From Bugula neritina (lineage: Eukaryota > Bryozoa > Gymnolaemata > Cheilostomatida > Bugulidae), in contig OZ037766.1 in NCBI GenBank assembly GCA_964035545.1, positions 6,053,722 to 6,117,721 on the forward strand: DNA of 64,000 nucleotides. Reading direction: 5' to 3'. The notes below the pieces were generated by a model. The model had not been told where the DNA came from. It did not search any database and saw only the letters and a program-made list of their open reading frames with translations. The translations under genes and the position numbers were made by a program. Shown here in pieces: positions 36,235 through 46,309 of this stretch. Each line of letters begins with the position of its first letter. Positions within the stretch are counted from its first letter, which is position 1.

Positions 36235-39200
36235 CTTCCGCCAACCGTGGGCCTCACGCCAATCCCATCCGGGATAGGACTCGGAGAGGAGAAGAAGAGA
36301 CCTCCACAGGGTCTGCCGATACCGAGTGGCAGAGGCCACGGAGATCTCGGAGACCGCAAGGTCTACCCGATCCTCCGGCCGTGCCACTCGAGACCCGGAT
36401 GCAGCTAGAAGAAGCAGGATGGCAGGCACCTCGGAGATCTCGGAGACCGCAAGGTCTGCCCGATCCTCCGGCCTGGCCACTCCAGAACCGGTTCGCGGGG
36501 TTGCCCGAGGAGGTTGTGGAGGAGGATTCAGCTTACTCGCAAGAGTACCCCAAGCTACCCTCCCGACCTCAGAAAACCCCCGTTGTCTCTAAGACGAAGA
36601 GGAGGCCCGCTGTGCGGACCCAAGTTGTGTCTCCCCCAGAGACTGACCGCTCCAGGAGCACCCAGCCGTATGGAAGCAGCTACTTCCTACCCGGAAAGAT
36701 TTCGGGTAAAGCTGCCACATTCCTACTGGATACTGGGTGCACTACCAACCTGCTGAGTAGGCGTCTCTTTGACACTCTTGGTGCACGAGAGCGGGCGAGC
36801 CTCGAGCCGTATGAAGGTGCGCATGGTACGTTGGCGGACGGATCATGCATTCCTTTCTACGGCGTCATTTCACTACCTGGACGCGTCCGTGATCAAGCAA
36901 TTCACGAGACGTTCATAGTCAGCCAGCTGAAGGAGGACGCCATCCTGGGAATGCCGTTTCTGGAGAAACACCAGTGTCACATGGATTTCCAGAAGTCAGT
37001 GGTGGTGATGGCTGGGAAGGAACTTGTCTGCGTCGACAAGTTCGGAAGGCCCTTGGTGGGCGGAGTCCAGGTAGTGCGGGACTGCACGGTTCCGGGGAGA
37101 TCCCAGGCGACTCTTCGCTGCAGAGTCAACTGCAAGGGGATCGCCGACCTGGGGGTGGTTGAGGGAACGCACGGAGCGATCCGACTAGCAAACAGCCTAA
37201 ATCGGCTAGATTGTCGGCAGGAGCTCCTCGTGCAGTGCATCAACCCCTTCACGGAACCTGTCCGATTATCGGCTGGAGCGCTGGTGGGGAAGTACCACTC
37301 CATCCAGGAAGCGGATGTGGGTCCAGCACTGGAGACAGTGGCCGACACCCAGGGGAACCCCCCTCACACCAGACGAGGAGCAGTCCCGGAGCATATGGCT
37401 GACCTGTATGATGGAGCGTGTGGAAACTGTACAAGTAGTACTGAACGCCAAGTACTGGCTCAACTACTTGCGGAGTACAGTGATGTCTTCAGTCGTGGCG
37501 ATAGAGACATGGGGCTGACCAAGGTCATCTCCCACGAGATACCCCTGGCAGCCGGCACCACTCCCATCAGGCAGCCTACCCGGCGTCTAGGCCCGGAGAA
37601 GGAGAAGGAGGTGAGCCGACAGGTACAGGATCTTCTCGACCGGGATCTGATTGAGCCTGCCCACGGTGCGTGGAGCTCTCCAGTAGTCCTGGTCAAGAAG
37701 AAGGATGGTAGCTGGAGATTCTGCGTGGACTACCGCAGACTCAACAGCGTTACCATCCAGGATGCCTACCCTCTCCCACGGATAGATGAGTCTCTGGATG
37801 CCCTCGCGGGTAGCAAGTACTTCAGTACTTTGGATCTGCTTAGCGGGTACTGGCAAGTACCCCTCAGTCCTGATGCCCAGGACAAAGCAGCGTTCATCAC
37901 CCGCGACGGGCTCTGGAAGTGGAAAGTACTGCCATTTGGACTAACGTCCGCTCCGGCAACTTTCCAACGGCTCATGGAGCAGGTCCTCAGTGGGTTACAC
38001 TGGAAGACCCTCCTCATCTATCTGGACGACGTCATTGTCATCTCCCCAGACTTCTCGACTCATGTCAGTCGTCTGCGGGAGGTCTTTGACCGTCTCCGGG
38101 CAGCTGGACTGAAGCTGAAGCCCTCCAAGTGTGCACTCCTGCAGCCGGAAGTCACGTACCTGGGCCATGTGGTTGGCCGTGATGGGGTCGCTACCGACCC
38201 GGAGAAGGTACAGGCTGTGAAGGAGTGGACTGTCCCCCGTGACCTCCCTGAGTTGCGCGCGTTCCTGGGCCTAGTAGGGTACTACCGGCAGTACATACCT
38301 GGCTTCGCAGGAGTGGCTCAGCCGTTGAATCGGCTGACCGCAAAGGGGGTCCGGTGGCAGTGGACACAGGAGGAGCAGCAGGCATTCGACCACCTCAAGC
38401 AGCGGCTAATGGAGGCGCCAATTCTGGCGTATCCTGATCCAGCCCAAGAGTACATCCTGGACACCGATGCCAGCGAACACAGCGTGGGAGCTGTCCTGTC
38501 TCAAGTCCAGGGTGGAAGTGAGGTGGTCGTGGCTTACTACAGCAAGACTCTCGCGGCTGCCGAGAAGAACTACTGCACCACTAGGAAGGAACTCCTAGCA
38601 GTAGTCAAGGCGGTCAAGCACTTTCGGCCATATCTGTATGGGAGAACGTTCCGTTTGCGAACAGACCATGCATCACTGATATGGCTGTGTAAACGTGCGG
38701 AGCCCTCGAGCCAGGTGGCTCGTTGGCTAGAGATTCTTGCCGAGTTCTCTTACCGGATAGAGCACCGTGCTGGCCGGAAGCACGGGAACGCCGACGGCAT
38801 GAGCCGCCGGCCGGTAGAGGACTGTAAGCAATGCCTGCACATTGAGAAGCGGGACGGGGGACCCGCTCGCCTTGACGTGGAAACAGAGTTAGGGGAGGGC
38901 GCCGTCTATCGGTGGGAGCACGGCCATCTTCGGACCGAAACCCACTCAGACGACGTCCAGGCGCTTCACGCCAACCCCACTCTGTACCAGAATGTCAAGG
39001 AGCTGTGCCGACTCCAGGAGACGCTACCCGGCGCGGTAGCGGACATTTTCCGGGCCAAGAAGGAGGGCCGACGACCTAGCGAGGAACAGCAGCGGCAGGG
39101 AGACGTTGAGTTCCAACTCCTCTGTCGTCGCTGGGATGCCCTCAAGGTCAGTCCTGATGGCCTCCTGATGATAACGTTAGCAGCAGACAACCGTCAGCAG

Positions 39201-41312
39201 GAGAGGGACCGCGTCGTCTGTCCACGCGCCCTCCGACGGGAACTGATCTGGGACACCCATAAGCAGGCTCATTCTGGAGTCAGTCGGGTCATCAGGTGTC
39301 TGCGGCTGCGTTGGTATTGGCCCGGAATGACTCGGGACGTACGACTGCGGGTACGGCAATGCGAGGTCTGCCAAGCTAGCAAGCATGGCCGCCCCACGGA
39401 AACCACTGGTCGACGCCGGCTGTACGCTGGTCGACCGTGGCAAGTAGTGGCGGTAGACCTCGTCGGGCCTATGCCGTTATCCGCCAGAGGGAACACCTGG
39501 ATACTGGTGCTCACGGACCACTTTACCCGGTGGGCGGATGCTCTGGCTATCCCAGACGCAACCGCCCCCACGGTGGCCCGGACCCTGGACCAAAATGTGT
39601 TCTGTTACCTCGGTTTGCCCGAGCAGATACATACGGACCAGGGCGCCCAGTTCCAGTCCCAGCTCATGGGAGACCTCTGCCGGATATGGGGGGTGAACCA
39701 GAGTCGGACCACCCCATATCACCCGCAAGGGAACGGAGTCGTCGAGCGGAACAACAGGATGTTGGGTGACGCCCTCAGGAGCCTGCTCCTTGGTCGAGGT
39801 CAGGAAGAATGGGACGTGGTGCTGCCGCAAATCATGCGGGCTTACCGCAGCACACCACACTCCGCCACGCAGGAGACCCCAAACTTCCTGATGCTAGGCC
39901 GAGAGACGCGGGTTCCGGAACACCTGACATACCATGTTCCTGCCCCCGAGTCACCGGTACACGAATATGTGGAGGGTCTGATAGACATCATGGGCAAAGC
40001 TCATGATGCACTGCGTACCCAGCAGTGGCAGACCCGCACAGAGGACTCGGAAGAGCCCCCGTTGTACCAAGTGGGAGACTGGGTCTGGATGGTGAGCTAC
40101 CGTAGGCGACGCGGACAGTCGGCTAAACTTCAGCCCAAGTTCGTCGGTCCCTACTGTGTAGTGGAGGTGCTGCCCAACCACACATACCGTGTGGAGCGCT
40201 CTGGACAGGTCTCGGTCCAGAGCGAGCAGCGCCTGAAGCCTTACCATGCCAGCCCAGACGCAGTGGGTGAGGCTCCACCCCTCCTGGAGCCCCACCGCCA
40301 GCCCAACCGTCGAGGACGGGCCACCCAGCCCCGAGAGGTGGAAATTGTGGTTCCCAGAGAGTCGGACCAGGAGCAGGCCGCCTTGATAGAGCAGCTGGAG
40401 CGACAGCAGAGAGAAGAGCGGGAACAGGAACAGCGGGAAGCCCTAGGACCACCACCCTCCCTGGGGGAGGACACCCCCACCCCCGTGTTGGGTGAAGGCG
40501 GGGACCCCCCTACTAGGGTAGCCCAGGAGCCACCAACACCACAGGTGCCTGTTCCAATTGAGAGGAGCCAGCGGTCAAGAAGACCCCCCAGGTATCTGGC
40601 AGACTATGCTGTAGGGCACCTGGAGTGGCCCCCTCATGAAGACAACCCACCCAGTACGGACGACCACCCCATCTTGGCTGGAAATTCCCTCCATCACCCT
40701 GGAGAATTCCACCAAGAAGAAGATTTCACACAGCTAGCACGTGAGTTACAGCTCAAGTTGAATTCTAATCCTGATACCCCTAAGTATAATTTAAACACTG
40801 TTATTCAGACACTAGCATCAGCTATGGGAGTTACCTCGCCAGATACCCAAACAGAGGAGCGTAAGGATACCGAGGAGGCCAGTCGATCCGACTCCCCTCC
40901 CCCACCAGCTCCTGTTTCGGCTCCCCGCAGCCAGCAGTACGACACCCCCTCTTCCGAGGTGTGTTCCGCCAGCGTTAGTGGCCCTGACCCCGAACCGGTT
41001 GAGCTCCAGCTCATAGCTGAGGAGGAGCAGGGCACTCTATACGGCGACCACCTCGCAGGCAGAGACGAAGAGGACTCTCCAATACTGGCAATGCCTCCGG
41101 CCCTGGTCGCCCGCCAGTATTGGATATCTGGAGCACCAGGCAACCAGATAGAAGAACAGACTCAGCCAACCCACCCACAATTGCCCCGTCACGGGCAGAG
41201 TATGGCACTTCCTTACCGAGAGTGCGTCCTGGATAGCGCAATCGAGGCCTGGTCCCATATCCTCGATCCAAGTACAGAAGAGATAGAAAGCCTGGTGCAC
41301 CACCTCCAATGA
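36198..41312 (+). CDS. pol: Retrotransposon Pol: protease, RT, RNase H, integrase, long tail
   Basis: The open frame runs from 36198, in the -1 frame relative to gag; the first ATG in it is 36381, giving 1,643 residues (numbers below count from there). The protease has LLDTGC at 115-120. The reverse transcriptase has VDYRRLN and catalytic YLDD at 547-550. RNase H starts near DTDASE (Asp696) and includes RTDHASL. Integrase has an HHCC zinc finger (His960, His964, then CEVC), a DDE triad at Asp1026, Asp1086 and Glu1122 with 35 residues between the last two, and a GPY/F-type motif (KFVGPY) near 1250. After that comes a Pro/Glu-rich tail of about 370 residues with no chromodomain and no domain I recognise. 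All key catalytic residues are present. Confidence 0.95.
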   Translation, partial: RPRAFKHPRLTVTSANRGPHANPIRDRTRRGEEETSTGSADTEWQRPRRSRRPQGLPDPPAVPLETRMQLEEAGWQAPRRSRRPQGLPDPPAWPLQNRFAGLPEEVVEEDSAYSQEYPKLPSRPQKTPVVSKTKRRPAVRTQVVSPPETDRSRSTQPYGSSYFLPGKISGKAATFLLDTGCTTNLLSRRLFDTLGARERASLEPYEGAHGTLADGSCIPFYGVISLPGRVRDQAIHETFIVSQLKEDAILGMPFLEKHQCHMDFQKSVVVMAGKELVCVDKFGRPLVGGVQVVRDCTVPGRSQATLRCRVNCKGIADLGVVEGTHGAIRLANSLNRLDCRQELLVQCINPFTEPVRLSAGALVGKYHSIQEADVGPALETVADTQGNPPHTRRGAVPEHMADLYDGACGNCTSSTERQVLAQLLAEYSDVFSRGDRDMGLTKVISHEIPLAAGTTPIRQPTRRLGPEKEKEVSRQVQDLLDRDLIEPAHGAWSSPVVLVKKKDGSWRFCVDYRRLNSVTIQDAYPLPRIDESLDALAGSKYFSTLDLLSGYWQVPLSPDAQDKAAFITRDGLWKWKVLPFGLTSAPATFQRLMEQVLSGLHWKTLLIYLDDVIVISPDFSTHVSRLREVFDRLRAAGLKLKPSKCALLQPEVTYLGHVVGRDGVATDPEKVQAVKEWTVPRDLPELRAFLGLVGYYRQYIPGFAGVAQPLNRLTAKGVRWQWTQEEQQAFDHLKQRLMEAPILAYPDPAQEYILDTDASEHSVGAVLSQVQGGSEVVVAYYSKTLAAAEKNYCTTRKELLAVVKAVKHFRPYLYGRTFRLRTDHASLIWLCKRAEPSSQVARWLEILAEFSYRIEHRAGRKHGNADGMSRRPVEDCKQCLHIEKRDGGPARLDVETELGEGAVYRWEHGHLRTETHSDDVQALHANPTLYQNVKELCRLQETLPGAVADIFRAKKEGRRPSEEQQRQGDVEFQLLCRRWDALKVSPDGLLMITLAADNRQQERDRVVCPRALRRELIWDTHKQAHSGVSRVIRCLRLRWYWPGMTRDVRLRVRQCEVCQASKHGRPTETTGRRRLYAGRPWQVVAVDLVGPMPLSARGNTWILVLTDHFTRWADALAIPDATAPTVARTLDQNVFCYLGLPEQIHTDQGAQFQSQLMGDLCRIWGVNQSRTTPYHPQGNGVVERNNRMLGDALRSLLLGRGQEEWDVVLPQIMRAYRSTPHSATQETPNFLMLGRETRVPEHLTYHVPAPESPVHEYVEGLIDIMGKAHDALRTQQWQTRTEDSEEPPLYQVGDWVWMVSYRRRRGQSAKLQPKFVGPYCVVEVLPNHTYRVERSGQVSVQSEQRLKPYHASPDAVGEAPPLLEPHRQPNRRGRATQPREVEIVVPRESDQEQAALIEQLERQQREEREQEQREALGPPPSLGEDTPTPVLGEGGDPPTRVAQEPPTPQVPVPIERSQRSRRPPRYLADYAVGHLEWPPHEDNPPSTDDHPILAGNSLHHPGEFHQEEDFTQLARELQLKLNSNPDTPKYNLNTVIQTLASAMGVTSPDTQTEERKDTEEASRSDSPPPPAPVSAPRSQQYDTPSSEVCSASVSGPDPEPVELQLIAEEEQGTLYGDHLAGRDEEDSPILAMPPALVARQYWISGAPGNQIEEQTQPTHPQLPRHGQSMALPYRECVLDSAIEAWSHILDPSTEEIESLVHHLQ
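36210..36253 (+). promoter_or_regulatory. -1 ribosomal frameshift signal between gag and pol
   Basis: TTTAAAC (36210-36216) is read as T TTA AAC in the gag frame, the classic X XXY YYZ layout. A six-base spacer follows, then a 10-bp stem: GGCTCACGGT (36223-36232) with ACCGTGGGCC (36244-36253), one G-U pair, 11-nt loop. Slipping back one base enters the pol frame. Confidence 0.85.
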
Positions 41313-41485
41313 TAAAACCGGACAACCAGGGGCCGCTGGCAATAGCCAACTGAGCTGTAAATGTTCTCGTGTTACGTGTGATTAATCATAATACCTTCCT
41401 GTTAACCGCATATTTTTCTACGTTTGTGTTTCATTTTTTTTGTGTGGAATCATTGTTTTGTTATCGAAAAGGGATGCTTTTCGAT

Positions 41486-41495
41486 GGGGGGAGAA
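41486..41495 (+). other. Polypurine tract
   Basis: GGGGGGAGAA directly abuts the 3' LTR, where plus-strand DNA synthesis is primed. Confidence 0.85.
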
Positions 41496-42062
41496 TGTGA
41501 TAGATTCTCATCCTCTACTGTTCTCAAGTAACTGCGTGTGTCAGTATTATAATTACTGTTGCGTATATTTTGAATGCTGTAATTGTAGCTAAGTTGCACT
41601 AGCTTTCTAATGCCTTGTTATTGTGATTAAGCTTTCAGTATAATGTAATTTTTATTAAATACGCATTTCCAGAGTTATTTTCCCTTTTTGCTATTTCATC
41701 GTTTTGCATTAATACTGATACTGGAAATTTGTGTAGCTTTTATGAATGCCTTCAATAGGTTGTTATTATAGCTAAATTCTTGGCCTATTGAATTATTCAT
41801 TCTCCTTTGTCTATTTTTCTTTTGTTACTGTCAAGCTTAACTTTCTTTTGTCTGTTGGAACATTCTAGATGTGAATTCTTGTGTATAAAAGCAGGCGAGT
41901 TTCCAGTGTAGCTTCAGACTACTACTGGAGCTCGCTGGTAGTAGGACCACATGAGCTGTATCTGATACAATAAAGGTTATCCTCATTTGTACTCAAATAC
42001 TTGGCTTATTCTTTCTAGAGCATGTAGGCACTAGTTGCATTCAGAACCCACAGTTTACTACA
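41496..42062 (+). repeat. 3' LTR
   Basis: 567 bp; no difference from the 5' LTR was noticed on reading both through. Followed by ATAT, the likely target duplication. Confidence 0.95.
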
Positions 42063-42085
42063 ATATTCAGATTGAGTTTTAGGAT
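42063..42085 (-). other. Severed 5' UTR part of gene E exon 2
   Basis: On the minus strand an acceptor (TGATTGCAG) at 42,086 is followed by 23 bp that, without the insertion, run straight into the ATG of gene E at 34,709. This matches genes A and C, where an acceptor also lies shortly before the ATG. Confidence 0.6.
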
Positions 42086-42230
42086 CTGCAATCAAAAATA
42101 ACTTGAAGTGGAATGTTTGTGACTAAAAGCTTTTAGAATAACAAATTTTCACATAAACTCAGCTAAAACAGCCATTTTTATTTTACATAGGTAGATAAAT
42201 GATATTATATTCTATGTAAGTTTTACTTAC

Positions 42231-42400
42231 GAGACTGTGATTGATAGCTGCGTTCGTTCGCAACTCCCTGAAAACGTTGTTCTGATTGCGAAGGCTTTCT
42301 GGTGTGTGTCGCAAGTCATTGAATGTCACTAGTTGGGTTTCCCAAAAATTCCAGTGCGCAGTTTACTTGGAATTCAATAACATAATATTAAACGGGTAGT
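42231..42400 (-). promoter_or_regulatory. Likely first exon and promoter of gene E
   Basis: On the minus strand CACAGTCTC|GTAAGTAAAA gives a good donor at 42,230 for a noncoding first exon. CpG-containing sequence (TTGCGAAC, CGCAGC) surrounds it. The start site itself was not identified. Confidence 0.45.
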
Positions 42401-42516
42401 TGGTATTTAACGTATTTATTTCGTGCGAAACACAGCGGGAACTGGGGAATTTTCTCATTCGCTACGGTCTATACAACATGCGCATTATGTATGAAATTAG
42501 ATCAAAGGGTGCATTG

Positions 42517-42960
42517 GGATCAGAGTGGTATATATTAGGAGTGTTGACATTAAAAAATCTTACGGAATTATATGGGCGCCATTATGCCGAGATTGGTACC
42601 GCGAGTTTATATAAGTTATAAAGGAAAAATTTTGCTACTTTTGTTGTTTTATTTTTTTTTTCTATTTTATGTGTACAATTTTTTTAGTTTTGTTTATTGA
42701 AAAAGTTTTTAAACACATTTTAATGCACATAAAATTAAAAAAAAATTAAAACTCACTCATGCACGTAAATACGAAGTTATAAAGTTTAAGCTTCGCTGTG
42801 ATTACAATGTGAATATGAATTGAATAATGCTTGCAATAACCATTTCACACAAAATACGTTACAAGGTGCTATAAATGTAAGACTAGTAAATTGGATGCAA
42901 ATAGGCACGGTGATATTACTTAATTTATGCTATTTTTGAAATTTGTAGTAAATATTTGGC

Positions 42961-43034
<74 letters not shown>

Positions 43035-43462
43035 CATGCCAAATATTTACTACAAATTATAAAAATAGCATAAATTAAGTAGTATCACCGTGCCTATTTG
43101 CATCCAATTTACTAGTCTTACATTTATAGCAACTGTAACGTATTTTGTGTGAAATGGTTACCGCAAGCATTATTTAATTCATATTCACATTGTGATCGCA
43201 GCGAAGCTTAAACTTTATAGCTTCGTATTTACGTGCATGATTGAGTTTTAATTTTTTTTAATCTTATGTGCATTGAAAATGTGTTTAAAAACTTTACCAA
43301 TAAACAAAACTAAAAAAATGTACACATAAAATAAAAGAAAATAACAAAAGTGGCAAAAATTTTCCTTTTCCTTATATAAACTCGCGGTACCAATCGCGGC
43401 ATAATGATTTTTTATGCTTTAAAGTCAACACTCCTAAATATACCACACTGATTGGGATCACT
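42517..43462. repeat. Large palindrome with (TA)n centre
   Basis: Arms of about 430-450 bp mirror each other around a roughly 68-bp TA run (42,963-43,031). Matching pairs include AAATATTTGGCATGTATA with TATACATGCCAAATATTT, and GGCACGGTGATA with its complement. Arms differ at scattered sites. The 73-codon frame at 42,400 overlaps the left arm and is not treated as a gene. Confidence 0.85.
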
Positions 43463-44353
43463 CGCAAAACCGCAACTGCGAATCCATTCCAGAGGTTCAT
43501 TTGAGAGAAATACCCATTCGCATAATGCGAAGTATGGGAACAGGTCATTCTTTTGCTTCAGAGGTAGAAGTCAGAAACTGTGTCTGCTAGTTACACAGCG
43601 TGTGTCAACAATAGTTTTTAACGTATACTGTGTTCTATGCTAAAGTGCAGTTCATTTATTTATCTTAGCTGCTATTACGTAGTTCAGATAACTATTAATC
43701 ATTTTGAATCTACATAATTTTTCTGTAAGCCAAAGCAAAGAAGGCTGCGATCATGAGACATGCAGATCTTTTAAAAGCTGCTGTCTACAAATATATATAC
43801 CATTATGCTCAACAATGACATTCTGTGATTATGTGAATTCAAGTTGTCAAGCATTGTGCATGTCGATGTAATGCAATCTTCTGCTGTAATGACAATAATT
43901 ATACATGCATTATATTATTCATATGTTTTCTAATTCATACTAGTAGTTGTCATATCATGTCTAAATATTAAGAGTATGTAACTTTTTTATTATTATAATC
44001 TGTGTGTGTGTCATGTAAATTATACTGAAAAAGAGTTGATGGGGAATATAGTGTTTAAATTATTTTCTATAGAAACTAAAAGAGGAACTTGATTCAATTT
44101 GATTTTAAAAAATGAACATTTGAGCCATGCGCAGTAACAGTGCATACTACCTAATAGACCACCTTAAATATTATGACATGATTGTACGTCTATTAAGAAA
44201 TTGTGCAAAATAATGGAATGTGATAACGTGTTTTAATATATTATAACATTACGAAAATAAGATATAGAAAACATTCAATTAATATATGCACTATGCAAAA
44301 AATGTTTGAAGTTGGTAATTACATTGAATATATTCTAATTATCTTGCAGTACG
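43463..44353. other. Intergenic, no gene seen
   Basis: AT-rich sequence after the palindrome; no exon or RNA gene supported. Confidence 0.5.
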
Positions 44354-44595
44354 TACAGTGCTCTCTCTCTATATCTTACGGCTCCATTTCTCATGCGATT
44401 CTATAGGTCACTGGAAGGGTTTGGACCCCCATTTTGTGGCTTATGTATGTGTGTATAGGAACAAAATGCCCGAAATTAATGAATCCGTAAGTTGATGGTA
44501 TTCTACTATGTCACGATTGAGGTTTCAGGACCAGTAGCTTAGTGAGATATGGAGGGTGCACTGTGTAGCTTAGTGAGATATGGAGGGTGCACTGT
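44354..44595. mobile_element. MITE, TACAGTG family, copy 2
   Basis: Begins TACAGTGCTCTCTC and ends GGAGGGTGCACTGTG. Its interior parallels the copy at 378 (GAATCCGTAAG, GATTGAGGTTTC). Its right end is duplicated in tandem: a 32-bp unit containing TTAGTGAGATATGGAGGG occurs twice at about 44,536-44,595. Confidence 0.75.
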
Positions 44596-46039
44596 GGCAC
44601 AATATTGCATGCTTTGGGAAGAACATAAGATAAGATATTATTGTAAAGACAGAGTCTAGCACTGCAAGTGAGTTTAATCTACACTAGTACTGAAATATTT
44701 TACATTAACACTGATCCCACTTGTTACAACTGATGAAGAAGTTTTACTGAAACTTTAACCATCAATTAATGAAAATCTTTTACAATGAGAAATTCAGTAT
44801 AAAAATAAATCAAATAAATAGTAAATTTGTATAAACCTCCTTATTGAATTTAGATTGAATCATTCTGTGTATGCTCAATTAGTTGACTCTCTCTTTATAA
44901 TAATTGATGCAGCAGCAAAATAAAAAAGTTAAAATACTTGTTGTGTACATCTGTATCCAAATATTATGCAGCTGATGCCCACATCAGATGTTTGCAATAT
45001 GTTTTTTTTTCAAATAAAAAAATATCAAAATGCAGAAGCATAATATAATCAAGTATATTTTAAAGCCCAAGCGCATAATTAGTGGCACAACTGAATTTTG
45101 AGCTCAGTGAACACATGCATTTGTAAATATATAAGTAATAGCACTCTCACGCCTTACAAACATTATAACATTATAGCTTGACGCTTAAAGTACAATTGTC
45201 AACCATGCTCATGTTTCACGGGGTGTTGGATTGTACCCATATATATTGTTAAAAGAAACAATTTGCAAATAGTCAGATTATCACATTGATAGAGGGTGTA
45301 AGTATTTCAGGCTGAAAATCCTAGCCCTAAGGCCTAACATATGCAGGTGACTACACCTAAAATACCATTAATATTATTTTGCTGCAGAAAAATTTCAAGA
45401 CCTGTCACATTGGAATGAAAGACTTAAAAAGGATGAGTAGCTTTGATAATTACTACTTAGTTTATTTGTAATTAGTAAAACATGTTTCCATGTTTTTGAT
45501 ACTACACAAAACCTAGTGGTCTTGGGTGAACATAAGTCACAAGTTGCAAAACAAAACAATTCAGGTACTAAAGCAGAAAAATACCAAAAGGCTACAATAC
45601 TGACAGCTTAGCAGCAATAACTTAATTTTGGTATTTTAGGTATTTCTACCACTGACCCAGCACAAGATATCCCTGAAATCGCGTGAGACAGCACATGTTG
45701 GCCGTCATTGAATGCATTGTTTGGGGGGGTCTCGAGTTTGGAGATCAAACAACAAATTCTGCATTCAGTCACTCCTCAACTGCTTGCTGCTTCTAATAAT
45801 TTCCAGCCATTGCAGTTCGTAGCCATCAATGACTCCAGTTTATTACACTAGAGTCGTCGTTACAGGCAAAAAGTTGGAGGATTTATTCGAAGAGGCTATG
45901 TACTGGTTTAGGCAGAGCTAGCGTGAACTTTAACCCTTTGAACAAAGCCAATCATAATTATGCACTACCTAAATTTAACCAATCGGGAAATATATCATTA
46001 CTAGATTTCGAGCCAACCGCCTGCATATAGATTATAGAA
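44596..46039. other. Intergenic, no gene seen
   Basis: AT-rich sequence. A fragment near 45,720-45,795 (GGGGGGGTCTCGAGTTTGGAG, then TCACTCCTCAACTGC) looks like a decayed member of the GAGTTGGGGGTGA MITE family. Confidence 0.45.
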
Positions 46040-46210
46040 CAACCTCTTTTTATAAGCAACTCCAAGTGGGGAGAGGATGACTGAGTGCCATAATTTGGAG
46101 TTGGAGGAGGTTCTATGGTCTAACTTAGACCCCCCAACTTCAAAACGTAGGATCTCAAATTGCTGCACCTAGTCACCCCCAACTCGGAGCTGCTTATAAA
46201 ATGATTCACC
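46040..46210. mobile_element. MITE, GAGTTGGGGGTGA family, copy 1
   Basis: Palindromic element with TTTTTATAAGCAACTCC at the left and CTCGGAGCTGCTTATAAAA at the right. Related copies lie at 50,300, 53,664 and 55,341. Confidence 0.65.
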
Positions 46211-46309
46211 AAACTCGGATGGAGATCCAATATGAATACGAGTAACCCTAACCGTAGATTAGAGGACTGGGAGTAATTGTTTTGTTGGATCGAGATACTG
46301 ATACTTATA

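Larger units (their letters stand above)
34712..42062 (+). mobile_element. Complete Ty3/Gypsy LTR retrotransposon, 7,351 bp
   Basis: Two 567-bp LTRs flank a primer-binding site, gag, pol in order protease-RT-RNase H-integrase, and a polypurine tract. That domain order defines the Ty3/Gypsy class. Coding frames are intact and the LTRs look identical by eye, so the insertion is recent and may be active. Direct ATAT repeats lie at 34,708-34,711 and 42,063-42,066, a likely 4-bp target duplication. The element is GC-rich over its coding part, unlike the AT-rich host. No envelope-like frame is present. It is inserted head-on into the 5' UTR of gene E. Confidence 0.95.

Noticed and set aside
36226-41349. 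Many overlapping frames in and against pol
   Set aside because: GC-rich pol DNA opens shadow frames in other phases; only pol has domain motifs.
41313-41495. Possible envelope gene after pol
   Set aside because: Only about 180 bp separate pol from the polypurine tract and LTR.
42400-42621. 73-codon plus-strand frame
   Set aside because: Overlaps the palindrome arm and no splice or start context supports it.
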